Positions 1 through 8,789 of a stretch of DNA of 64,000 bases are shown here, piece after piece (the stretch's first letter is position 1; the number at the start of each line of letters is the position of its first letter). The notes under the pieces were generated by a model. The model saw only the letters and a program-made list of their open reading frames with translations, searched no databases and was not told where the DNA came from. The DNA is from Cordylochernes scorpioides (lineage: Eukaryota > Arthropoda > Arachnida > Pseudoscorpiones > Chernetidae), in the NCBI GenBank assembly GCA_030710605.1, contig CP092872.1, positions 94,018,627-94,082,626 of the forward strand. Direction: 5' to 3'. Made by a program: the position numbers and the translations under genes.

Positions 1-9
1 GATCAAGAG

Positions 10-225
10 ATGCCATTTAATACGATGTATTCGCGCGCCATCTGTAATATGAAATCTAAACTATTTTTGACGCGTGTATTATTCCTTTTTTTAATTAAAA
101 CAATTTTATATTGCTCTTACTGCAATATTAAAATAATGGGAGGGCCTGGCTCATCAGTGGTGAATCCTCTCAGAGGTTTCGCCAGTTTAATCTATCATAA
201 CGCTGTAAATGTCTTACATATATAA
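10..225 (+). repeat. PK element, copy 1
   Basis: Left part matches the PK family (a GCGCGCCATCTGT block, then ACGCG, then TTACTGCAAT). The core at about 138-207 runs GGGAGGG, CCTGGC, TCATCAGTGGTGAA, then degenerate TCCTCTC, then GCCAG. The same order recurs in about a dozen copies in the window. Short ORFs across it are not supported as genes. Family function unknown; see the PK finding. Confidence 0.7.
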
Positions 226-230
226 TATGT

Positions 231-395
231 AAAAATAAAGAAGGCATCTCCTGACCACGAGCACATGTGCTTTTTAGATGGCAGAGCGCCATCTAGTGGA
301 GCAAGAATAAACTAAACGTTTATTTAGCTTGCTCCGTGATATTTGGCCAACCCAAAACACATGTGCTCGTGGTCAGGAGATGCCTTCTTTATTTT
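231..395. repeat. Palindromic element with about 40-bp inverted arms
   Basis: The left arm (231-270) and right arm (about 356-395) are near-perfect inverted copies around GGCATCTCCTGACCACGAGC and GCACATGTGC. An inner hairpin pairs GGAGCAAG with CTTGCTCC. The left half (GCAGAGCGCCATCT, later TATTTGGCCAACCCAA) matches the terminal part of the hammerhead element at 21267-21450, so this looks like a folded-back derivative of the HH family. Confidence 0.7.
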
Positions 396-463
396 TAATA
401 TCAACACCTGACCCACTTATCTTTTATTTTTTCTATTGTTTTCTCATATATAATATGTGTAAA

Positions 464-640
464 GAGAATCACACACACACATAGCTTTATTAAGACCCAC
501 GGTCTTATACAGATTCATCACAGGAAGAAAGGAATCATAGATGGAGCTTCTGTACTCCAGGCAGTACAGAACCCAACAACAGCCTCCAGGTCCGACACAT
601 GTCCAGTGGCCACATCGTACATAGGTTAGCGTATCAATGA
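464..640 (-). mobile_element. LINE-C 3' end fragment
   Basis: Read on the minus strand it ends with a hairpin (AAGACC, short loop, GGTCTT), then AATAAAGC and a TG-rich tail. Near-identical sequence, including the upstream part, occurs at 11660-11822 and shorter pieces at 27320 and 46486. The 5' limit is approximate. No coding part is retained. Confidence 0.65.
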
Positions 641-777
641 AAAAGCTAGTGTTGAATCAGCTGCGTTCTAGTCTTCAATTTCCTCATCCAAATGGACCAC
701 GATATTCGGCGATTCTATTAATCTCCTCCGAACGGTGACTGCGTCCTTGTAGAATTTATATAAACAAAAAAGAAGAC

Positions 778-1012
778 CTTGATCAAACATCATTGCATTG
801 TTGTTGTCGTGTCCAATGAAGAACCTCAGATTTCTCCATGCATCTCTATCACAGCAGTCGTTCTCTATCTTTGGTGTGTAAAGTTGCTGCTCTGGGTCCA
901 TGTCAATTTTCTGTTGTTGTCGTGTCCAGTGAAGAGCCTCAGATGTCTCCATTACATCTCTATCACAGCAGTCGTTCTCTATCTTGGGTGTAAAACCATT
1001 GCATTCATCCAA
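778..1012 (-). mobile_element. LINE-B 3' end, terminal segment duplicated in tandem
   Basis: The minus strand encodes the C-terminal piece QQLYTPKIENDCCDRD twice in a row, each followed by a conserved hairpin region and TTGGACACGACAACAACA. It is a two-copy version of the 107-bp array at 25205-26290. It is a LINE 3' end relic, not a functional gene. Confidence 0.7.
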
Positions 1013-1288
1013 TTATATATTTGTTGACTATCATGTAAATAGAATCAGATGTATATCACCAAACAGGTGATAGGTCTGTGAACCTGAGACAAGAAAGTTT
1101 TTGTCACTCGGCAAGTTAATGACCTGGTGGAACGGTCTATCTATGCGTGAAATGAGACCTTTGTTGTCTTCGAGGATCCACCCTGTCTGGTCCTCTCTTG
1201 ATACATCGGTTGGTTTTCTTAATAGAACGTTTAGTTTCTCTCTCAGCTATACAGTATCACATTCTATCGTAAAACTCACCACGCGTCA

Positions 1289-1587
1289 TGGGGGTCGGTG
1301 GAAGGCTGGTTAAACCGTTTGGTTTTCGACCGCTACGACCCGGGTTCGATTCCCGCATTGGACACTTTTTTTCTGTTAAAAAAAAAAAAAAGGCTCTAAT
1401 GGCCCCCCGATTCTTGCAAAAGTCCAACCCCACCAGCGAGTGCAAGTAACCAAACGGGGCTCTGGCACATTTGTAAGTGCAAAGTCGAACTGCTTTTCAC
1501 ATGTGTAGACATGTGGTACGTTTACAGTAAAAGCAGTCGCTAGCTACCCACCATGATTATCATGGCTTTGAGATAAGAAAGAAGAAG
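1289..1587 (+). mobile_element. SINE-1 full-length copy with 11-bp TSD
   Basis: The tRNA-like head carries a pol III B box (GGTTCGATTCC at about 1342-1352). A family-specific body follows (CAAAAGTCCAACCCCACCAG; GAGTGCAAGTAACCAAACGG). The tail is GAGATAAGAAAGAAGAAG. The sequence ACCACGCGTCA occurs at both 1278-1288 and 1588-1598, an exact 11-bp target duplication, which defines the ends. The tail resembles the LINE-A 3' end, suggesting LINE-A-type machinery inserted it. Confidence 0.88.
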
Positions 1588-1775
1588 ACCACGCGTCACT
1601 TTGTCCTGGATTAAATTCTTTATCAATTGATTTAAATCTCCTGAATATCAATCAAACAAACGCCACAGGTTTCTGAAAATCAGTTTATTTTATCTTTATT
1701 TACGTAATCTCGAGCTTTAGGGAATCTCTGCCCTTAATTGATTTATAGATAGATTTAAATATTATTGTAATAATA

Positions 1776-1940
1776 CAGTAGAATCTCCCCCTTTAGCGGA
1801 CACCTCTCTACAAAGGACAGTTTTCATTTGCAAAATTACCATTTTTACTATTTAGCAACTCTACAGTAAGAGGAAATCTCTCCCTAAAGAACACTTTGGC
1901 TCTGCAATTAGGTGTCCTTTACAGGGAGGTAGTTCTACTG
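1776..1940. mobile_element. MITE-1, single-unit copy
   Basis: 165 bp with terminal inverted repeats CAGTAGAATCTCCC and GGGAGGTAGTTCTACTG, flanked by TA on both sides (1774-1775, 1941-1942). TA duplication and short TIRs fit a non-autonomous Tc1/mariner element. It has no ORF. It holds one copy of the segment amplified to about ten copies at 16973-17950. Confidence 0.85.
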
Positions 1941-1971
1941 TATTTATCTAATATTTAAATATATATATAAA

Positions 1972-2040
1972 CTAGCCGAATGGCCCGGGCAACGCCCGGG
2001 TTTTACCGGACTGGACCCGGCTTCGCCTGGGTAGTGTTCG
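1972..2040. repeat. GC-rich hairpin segment (CCCGGGC motif)
   Basis: ACTAGCCGAATGGCCCGGGC followed by GCCCGGG forms a GC-rich hairpin in AT-rich surroundings. Related segments lie at 7081-7145 and, inverted, 13320-13370. Similar ends occur on RTE-like elements in other invertebrates, but this assignment is from memory and tentative. Confidence 0.45.
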
Positions 2041-2208
2041 AGCGAGGTTTACTCATGAATGAATAGAGGCCCCAACTGTTTGTAAACTCAATGTAATGAA
2101 TTTTCTTTCAGCAAAATGGAGATAAATTGCAAACAGCAATATCGAAAATGCTTGTAAAAAAATTTGAAATATAGGATCCATTTCACAAACACATCTAATG
2201 AATAGAGT

Positions 2209-2369
2209 GCTGTTCGGAGGAGTGGTCTAAACTGTTAATTTTAAAAAACCATGACCCGGGATCATCGAATGCAGATTCAGACACTTTGTTCTGAAAAAAA
2301 AAATTGCCTCAATGGCTCCTGATTCTTGAAAAAGTCCAACCCCTCCAGTGAGTGCAAGTAACCAAACTG
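2209..2369 (+). mobile_element. SINE-1, decayed partial copy
   Basis: The tRNA-like head (GGAGGAGTGGTCTAAACTGT, then ACCCGGGATC with a broken B box) is followed by the body motif AAAAGTCCAACCCCTCCAGT and GAGTGCAAGTAACCAAACTG. The copy stops before the 3' half. Confidence 0.75.
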
Positions 2370-2754
2370 GGCTTTTATTCTTAAAAATAAAAAAAAAATC
2401 TAATGATTAGTGTGAATAAAGGAAAATGGTCGGCACAACCTGAAAATTTCACTTTGTCCCACTTCACTCTCGGCTGTCCAATAAGAAACAGCCATAGCAA
2501 ACATTTTAAAGGGCACCTAATCCGGCATTTACATATCTAAATAGTTAAGCAACTTTTATAAATGTAATATATTTCTGCAATATTGAAATACCTGGACTTG
2601 GAAGAATTTTGTATTATTTATTGTTGCAGTTTTAGAAAAGTGTGGGAAATTGGATATTTTAACAAAAGAATATAATTTTTAAAATGGTATATAAAATAAA
2701 AATGAAATTTGCATAATTTTCTAATAGTCAAGGGCAATTTTAAAAATACCAAAA

Positions 2755-2923
2755 AAGCAAGACCAAATAAAAATAAACGAATTGTGTGTGATGTTTCAGT
2801 AACAGCATTGTTACCTTATTATGACAAAATTACTGAATGTATTCAGTACTTTTGTCTGAAGATGGTAACAATGCTGTTACTGAAACCACACACATAATTT
2901 ATTTATTTGGATTAGGTCTTGCT
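2755..2923. repeat. PLE-like inverted-repeat element with hammerhead-like stem
   Basis: Two arms of about 55 bp are inverted copies (AAGCAAGACCAAATAAA outward, TTTCAGTAACAGCATTGTTACC inward). The inner right side reads CTGAAGATG, stem GTAACA/TGTTAC, TGAAACC. The related copy at 24177-24349 has a 14-bp target duplication. The layout (CUGA-GA, stem, GAAAC) resembles a degenerate hammerhead core, as known for Penelope-like elements. Confidence 0.6.
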
Positions 2924-4560
2924 TCCTTGTGATTCTTATCTATATTTCAAAATATACCTCAATTATATTTTTGCCTAAAAAGGAATATATATAATGCCAA
3001 GACCTTAAATAAAAGTAAAATGTCAAATGAGTTATTAATTAACCCTATTTGGATCCGCGTTATGGGTCAATAACATGTGAAAATAAGGCCAACAATTGAA
3101 ATATCATTTTAAAAAATTCAAATTTTGAACGCTAGCTTCACACAGGGCACATATTTTGCTACCAGCTACATGCGTTCTATTTTACTATGGTGTGATTTCC
3201 ACATGATGGATCTACATTATAATCTCTCCAGAGCTTAAGGTAGCAAACAGTACTTTCACAATACATAAATATCAATGCCAAAAGCCAGAGTTATAATAGC
3301 ATGTTGCAGTGTAATGTTGACCTGCAGGATGGGAAAAAATCAATATTATTTCCAAAGACTTTAATTTGAAAAGTATTATGAAACGTTAAATATATATTAT
3401 CTTTACTTTTAAAAGCATGAAAAAAGCTATCTTGATTTGAATAAATTTAGTCTAGAAACAAACATCATGTAAAATTATGCACCAATTGATTGCTGATTGT
3501 ATATTTCTTTATTTAAATATGAGTATATTTGCATCTATATATCTAAATACATTTATTCAAAAATATGGTATTACCCTATAGATATATATGAGCAGTTATT
3601 TATTGTGAAGCAGATAAATATAAACCCTAACTAAACAAATGACAGCAAAAATAATTTGAGCCTACCCTTAAAAAAGCAGTTACTGAAAATGCATAGCTGC
3701 TGCTTACAATATAAATGCTATTAGAGCATAAACATATTACATGGAACAAACATATAGTAAAATATACGTAGCAAGTTATATAGAAAAACATACTTTTTTT
3801 TCAATAAATATACTTTTTACAACTTCAATAAAATTTATACTTACTCTAAATATAAGAAAAAAAAATTGAATACTGTCTCAATTTGTCTTAAAATAGGAAT
3901 ATTCCTTATGAGAATCAAATAGTAAACCTTATCTTTTAAAATGTAGATCGTTATATTTACACTAACTAAAATTAAACGAAGCAAAGAAAGATATGAATAA
4001 GCTGCGAAATAAATAATATTTCCAATTAATTTAATTTGAAAAAATATTACTAAATAAATAAATAAAATCTTAACTTCTAAAAAAGAAAAAAAAGGTTATT
4101 CGAAATACAATTTTTGCACTTTTAGCCTAAATGCTTAACCAAAACCTCAGCTAACTACGCGCGATATTTCACAATACAGTTTTAATTAACCCAGGTTCCG
4201 GGGACGTATAAATTTGATAACGATCGATAAATATTATCTCCAAAGAGTTTAAAAATATATAAATAATCTTACCTTCTAACGACATTCATCGTGTAAAATT
4301 ACAAAACAACAAATTAAAAACAAACAACGTGTAAAATTATTAACCAATCAAATTCATTTATCGTCGCGACCAGTGCGCCGCCAAGCGGCAAAAGGCGAGA
4401 ACTAATCCATTTCAGTTAAATAATTTAAAAAAAAAGTACATTAACCTTTGTAGTTTTTTGAATAGCCTATATGTTAAACGAAATCTTCAGCTACCTACAT
4501 GCGAAATTCCATAATGATTGAGTCAGTAGATTTTGCGTGATGCGATAACAAACATCGATT
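2924..4560. other. AT-rich stretch, no gene recognised
   Basis: About 1.6 kb of highly AT-rich sequence with poly-A and poly-T runs. I see no ORF of note, RNA gene or recognisable repeat copy on either strand. Confidence 0.5.
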
Positions 4561-4720
4561 TCGCATTTCATTTTTATATATATAAGGATAAGTTAGCATC
4601 TTAACGGAATTTATATGTTCTATGTACTCCTGTAGAAGGGCAGAGATGCCGAAAGCTCGAGAATACGCTTAAAGATCAAAGAAATATTTTTTTCAGAAAG
4701 GTGTGGCATTTGTTTGATTG
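4561..4720 (+). repeat. PLE-like repeat fragment (GAAAGCTCGAG type)
   Basis: The segment ATCTTAACGG, ATGTACTCCTGTAGAAGGGC, GAGATGCCGAAAGCTCGAG and a GGCATTTGTTTGATT block recurs at 60190-60475. It has the short stem GGCA/TGCC followed by GAAAG, similar in layout to the hammerhead-like stems in other elements here. Confidence 0.5.
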
Positions 4721-4739
4721 AATTAATTCATCATAAAGA

Positions 4740-4870
4740 TAGAGGCTACCTGGCCGGCAGCATTCATAGTTCTTCAAATAAAAGATACTTCGGCCAGTAA
4801 ATCTTTTTATTGTCTCGACGTTTCGACAAAAAAATTAACTGGCCGAAGTGTCTTTTATTTGACGATTTAA
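4740..4870. repeat. PLE-like repeat (CTTCGGCCAGTAAATC family), folded copy
   Basis: AAAGATACTTCGGCCAGTAA and its inverted form ACTGGCCGAAGTGTCTTT flank GTCTCGACGTTTCGACAAAA. The family also occurs at 6885-7030, 16676-16790 and 56560-56710. On the minus strand the longest copies read CTGACGA, a GACAAAA/TTTTGTC stem and GAAACGTC, again a hammerhead-like order. Confidence 0.6.
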
Positions 4871-5102
4871 TTCATGTTGAAGATTTCATCAACCTTTTTA
4901 TAAAAAAAGTTTTATTGTCATTTTGATGGCGATCCAATGTCGATAGTTCTTCAGGTTTCCACTCTCTCTTTTTTTTTTTTTTGAAAAGGACACTAGTGTG
5001 TTGCTGAAATGTTTAATGGACAATAAACGTTTATTCTTATCGTCTTTCTGTGTTACGCTTTTTGACTGTGCTTTTCTCTAAAATTTGTGAAAAACCAATA
5101 TA

Positions 5103-5368
5103 CACCTATCCCCCGATTTACACGGTAGATACGTTCCTGAGAAAAACGTGTAAATCGAGGGATAGGTGTATATTAAACTGTCAAATCTGAATAGGTGTTC
5201 GCCCCCTCATGAATCAGGGCCTCCCAATATTCTTTTCAACATAGGTAGTATAGAGTAGAATATCGCATTTTAGTATAGTGCGATAAAAAAAAAAAAAAAA
5301 CTTATTTGGAAAACCGTGTAAAAGCGAAAACGTGTAAAACAAGTACCGTGTAAATCGGGGGATAGGTG
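5103..5368. mobile_element. MITE-2, 266-bp copy with TA duplication
   Basis: Both ends are CACCTATCCCCCGATTTACA and its inverse, with TA on each side (5101-5102, 5369-5370). A third, internal end (about 5157-5168) makes the left 70 bp itself a palindrome. An identical-length copy in the opposite orientation is at 53683-53948, and a nested copy at 44203-44484. It is non-coding; TA duplication fits a pogo/mariner-type transposase. Confidence 0.85.
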
Positions 5369-5650
5369 TATTGGTCTTGATTTTCACTACATTTGCTAAT
5401 AAAACATATGGTGAATTGTCTTCATATGCTATCTACTGTTGGAGAATTACTCTTTTATCCTCCAAAGCCAGACAGTAAAACATGTAGTGTGGAAAGTCCT
5501 GGTTAAATTCACGATTACACAAGAATTTTAGAAAGAATCATACGCATAAAAAAGAGTTCAAATTCCATATATCTTCATCTTTGTAACCTCAGTCGCTCAA
5601 AATTGATATAGATTTTATAACGGCACTTTTTTTTATAATTAAACAACTAT

Positions 5651-5838
5651 AAGACAAAGATCACCTCTCCCGTCAAAATAGACGTCAAAGCTAGATGCTA
5701 TCTATTGACCATCGCCGCAAACTAGCGGTCTCGGGTCAGTAACAAAGCCAACAACACCAGGCCGTTAGTTTGCGGCGACGGTCAATAGATAGGGTCTAGC
5801 TTTACGTCTATTTTGACGGGAGAGGTGACCTTTGTCTT
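5651..5838. mobile_element. MITE-7, large palindrome
   Basis: Arms of about 75 bp are inverted copies containing CACCTCTCCCGTCAAAATAG at the outer ends and GCCGCAAACTA near the centre. A longer relative with the same outer ends spans 43378-43915. It is probably a foldback or MITE-type DNA element; no clear target duplication is seen. Confidence 0.65.
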
Positions 5839-6215
5839 TTATATCAATATCTCCTCCCGGCAAAATTTCAATCTAAAAAACTATTGTTCTTTCTCTGTAC
5901 AGTCCCCTTATAGTGAAGTGATTAAATATTGATGAAATGAGCCAATTGTGGCCATCAACCCAGGTGTTTGGTGTGGGCGGGGCGTAGATCCTTGTTTGCC
6001 CCTCAGACAGGGCATGACGGCGCTTGCTTGCTCTTCTTCCCTTCCTCTACACCCTCTTTCTTCTTTTCTTGATCCTTCTTCATTGGTGAAGCTGTCCGTC
6101 TTCTGACCATTCGTAGGTTTAGAAACTACTTTCTCTTCCAAAACTATTGATTTAGCAAGCGAGGAGAGCTCATAGGAATTGTCTCCAAGATGAGAGTCTC
6201 CGTAACTTAAACTAC

Positions 6216-6341
6216 TATGTGAAAAAAATAGTACAAATGTGATATTGTACTGGGATAAGGTGCATAAATTATGAAAAAATAAAATATTTATGCAACTCAT
6301 CCCAATACAATATCACAGGTATGCTATTTTTTTCACATTGT
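6216..6341. repeat. Inverted repeat, arms about 50 bp
   Basis: ATGTGAAAAAAATAG and GTGATATTGTACTGGGAT on the left are repeated inverted on the right (ATCCCAATACAATATCAC, CTATTTTTTTCACAT). The centre is TATGAAAAAATAAAATATTT. It overlaps the end of a 130-codon minus-strand ORF that has no other support. Confidence 0.6.
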
Positions 6342-6394
6342 TTCGTGATCTCACACAATTCTGGCCTTAACTACCCGTTTCATGATTTTTCAGG

Positions 6395-6630
6395 ATGCCT
6401 GAAATGACCCGTTTTTGGGTTGTTGAGGTACAGCTTACACCACGCTGATGAGGACCAACAGCCCGAAACGCGTACGTGGTTAGCTTTTTCTTGATTAATC
6501 AAGAATGAGTATTTGACCAATTTTGGAATAATTAAAAATCAACGAGAATAGTTTATATTTATTCCGATAGATGGTGCAAGCCATCAGCAACTTTCAGTTG
6601 CACGATAAGGAGATACCTTTTTCATAAACT
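6395..6630 (+). mobile_element. HH element, copy 1
   Basis: A hammerhead ribozyme (6439-6480) is followed by GTTAGC, a TTGATTAATCAA palindrome, GTATTTGACCAATTTTGGAA and a terminal block GATAGATGGTGCAAGCCATC, ending near GGAGATACCTTTTT. The same downstream block follows the hammerhead at 11381. Known families combining a short hammerhead with such ends are Penelope-like elements, retrozymes and certain satellites. No reverse transcriptase is retained here. Confidence 0.65.
6439..6480 (+). ncRNA. Type I hammerhead ribozyme motif
   Basis: Stem I pairs ACCACG (6439-6444) with CGTGGT (6475-6480), all six bases. Core CTGATGA is at 6445-6451. Stem II is GGAC/GCCC with one mismatch and a CAACA loop. 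GAAA is at 6465-6468, then stem III as the self-complementary CGCG. The predicted cleavage site is after GTA (between 6474 and 6475). All core bases are present. A palindromic four-base stem III is expected to work mainly as a dimer, as described for Penelope-like and satellite hammerheads. Activity is inferred, not shown. Confidence 0.8.
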
Positions 6631-6884
6631 ACTATGTTTCAAATCGGTCCCGTTATCAGTCCTAACGGAGATGTACTATAACAATCTAGGGAGAGCAACC
6701 ATATTGTACCACAGCCTATGTTTACAGCTAAGAAAACCCTCTTAAAATGAACCTCAATGACAATCTAGACTTTCTCTTCTTTTTTAATACAGTTTTTTTC
6801 AGGTTTGGAAGGTTGAATGTCATGAGCGTCATTTTCTGTTAGGAAGTTTTTTAGAAAAGATATAGCGACATCAATCACTCTTTA

Positions 6885-7030
6885 TTTATTTCTTCGAATT
6901 AAAGATACTTCGGCCAGTAAATCGTTTTTATTGTCTTGACGTTTCAAAAAGTCGAAATAATAAAAAAGATTTACTGGCCGGAATATCTTTAATTTGAAGA
7001 ACTATGAATTCCAGCCAGGCAGCCTCTATC
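6885..7030. repeat. PLE-like repeat (CTTCGGCCAGTAAATC family)
   Basis: Inverted copies of ATTAAAGATACTTCGGCCAG and TTACTGGCCGGAATATCTTT flank GTCTTGACGTTTC. The right side continues into GAAGAACTATGAATTCCAGC and a CAGCCTCTATC block, matching inverted the left flank at 4740. Confidence 0.6.
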
Positions 7031-7080
7031 TTAATTTATTATCATTACTTACATAATACAGATTGTGCACCTCGTATTGA

Positions 7081-7450
7081 CAACTAGACGGGTGACCCGG
7101 GCTTCGCCCCGGGATTGACCCGTGTGCATATCTACCCGAGTGATATATATTTAGATAAGATTTTTTTAAATAATTGTTTGTTATTAGCATTATCTATTTG
7201 TTTGCATCAGCATAATTTAATCTAATCTTTGATAGAGGGCGCTGTTCGTGAGCTAAGTAGAATAATTTGAATATATAGTTTTAATAATTGATTTATGTAT
7301 TTTTTAAAATAGCCTATCGTCTTCCCCGTATTTTTTTTTTACCTATGTATGGAAATTTTGGTTTGAATTAGTGAACTACTGCGAATTTGTATACCGGACA
7401 TACAAACAAACAAACATACAAACATTGATTTTTATATATAGAGATATGTC
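7081..7450 (+). mobile_element. Possible RTE-like non-LTR element relic
   Basis: It opens with ACTAGACGGGTGACCCGGGC and TTCGCCCCGGG and closes with CATACAAACA-type repeats and an AT-rich tail. This pairing of a GC hairpin near TAG with a CATACAAA tail is common at ends of RTE-like repeats in insects. No coding sequence is visible, and the identity is tentative. Confidence 0.4.
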
Positions 7451-7927
7451 AATAAGTTTGTGTCGTCATTGTCAACCACTCTTTTATTCCAATTTTTACA
7501 TTATTACAATATTATTTTCCCGACGCGGTTCAGTGAGACGCTGGATGAGTTACCGAAACGTTGAGAAGGAAATAAAGAAGAGTAGTTTTATCTATGTAAC
7601 AATGAGTCACAACATCCGAACTGATTCTTCTCGAAAGTTCGATATTTTGTTTTATCACCATTTCGGCCGTTAACTCTGAGATTTGCTGAACCATCTAATT
7701 GGCTTCCTGTCACTTTTAATTGGAGCTCGTCTCCTCCTTCTGTTCCAACGTCTGTCTGTCGGTCTTACAGGGAGTATGTGCTGTACCTCGTATGCAGGGA
7801 GTACACTCGAGTTTCCCTTAGAATGGTATCATATAAAGTTGCATATCCACAGCATCATCTTAGCGCCCCCTCTATCGTTAAAACTTCGAAAAAGAAATTT
7901 TTAACACTCTAACTCTATTTTTGTATA
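7451..7927. other. No feature recognised
   Basis: Short open frames exist on the plus strand (to about 100 codons), but none has recognisable domains, splice-site logic or a paralogue in the window. Left unassigned. Confidence 0.4.
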
Positions 7928-7941
7928 ACTGAAACTATATA

Positions 7942-8247
7942 TATATATTTTTTTTGCTTATCCCTAGTACACGTGGTACAGGCCATGGTAGAAGGCGACT
8001 GCTTTTTTACTGTAAGTGCACCACATGTCTACACACGTGAAAAGCAATTCGACTTTGCACTTACAAATAAATGTGCCAGAGCCCGATTTGGTTACTTGCA
8101 CTCGCTGGTGGGGTTGGACTTTTGCGAGAATAGGGGGTCATTGGAGCATTTTTTTTTTAATCAGAAAAAAGTGCCTAATGCGGGACTGGAAACCGGGTCG
8201 TAGCGGTCGCAAACCAACGGTTTAGACCAGCCTTCCATCGACCCCCC
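7942..8247 (-). mobile_element. SINE-1 full-length copy with 14-bp TSD
   Basis: Minus-strand SINE-1: tRNA-like head near 8180-8247, body with CCAACCCCACCAGCGAGTGC, and 3' end GGGATAAGCAAAAAAA at about 7942-7967. ACTGAAACTATATA occurs at 7928-7941 and again at 8248-8261, an exact 14-bp target duplication. This copy uses a poly-A tail rather than the GAAGAAG tail of the copy at 1289. Confidence 0.88.
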
Positions 8248-8299
8248 ACTGAAACTATATACTTTCTATAGACCTTCATACTGAAATGAGTTAAAATTT

Positions 8300-8375
8300 C
8301 GAAACAGGAGGGCTCATCAGTGGTGAACCCTCCTAGTGGTTTCGCCAGTTTGATCTACCAGATTGCTTTATTATT
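8300..8375 (+). repeat. PK element core, partial
   Basis: GGAGGG, GCTCATCAGTGGTGAACCC, TCC and GGTTTCGCCAGTTTGATCTA are retained; the CCTGG segment between GGAGGG and CTCATCAG is lost. The flanking PK sequence is not clear. Confidence 0.65.
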
Positions 8376-8789
8376 ATATTAAGTTGATTATCATATATAC
8401 ACTAATGACAAAACTTAAGAAAATGGAAAGACTTGAATGTCGCCACTCGTCTGTTTTTTTTTTTTTTTTTAAGGAGACAACAGACATTATAAAGCATCCA
8501 ATATTTCTCAAACGTCCAATTTTGGCTGATTTTTATGTGTGATCACCATGAAGAGGTTTGACTGTATATAATATATAATATAAGATAATTTTAGTATCTG
8601 TTTACACACGGGCACCTTGTAAATGGTTCGGCACAGTTTGCATAGTCACCATGGTGTGTGTCGTTGCATATTGTCTGCAGAGCACTTCTGTACATGCTCT
8701 ACAGCTACACTAGAAACACGATAAATACTATATTACAATTGGTACAATATTACCACGTACACTAGTAAATATGAATTTTTGATTAAAAT

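Noticed and set aside
138-207. HDV-like ribozyme reading of the PK core (GGGAGGG as P1, CTGGC/GCCAG as P2)
   Set aside because: The segment between P1 3' and P2 3' is too short for P4 and the catalytic-C joining region, so the HDV fold is not met.
5908-6300. 130-codon minus-strand ORF
   Set aside because: Low-complexity acidic/basic middle part, overlap with an inverted repeat at its start, no recognised domain.
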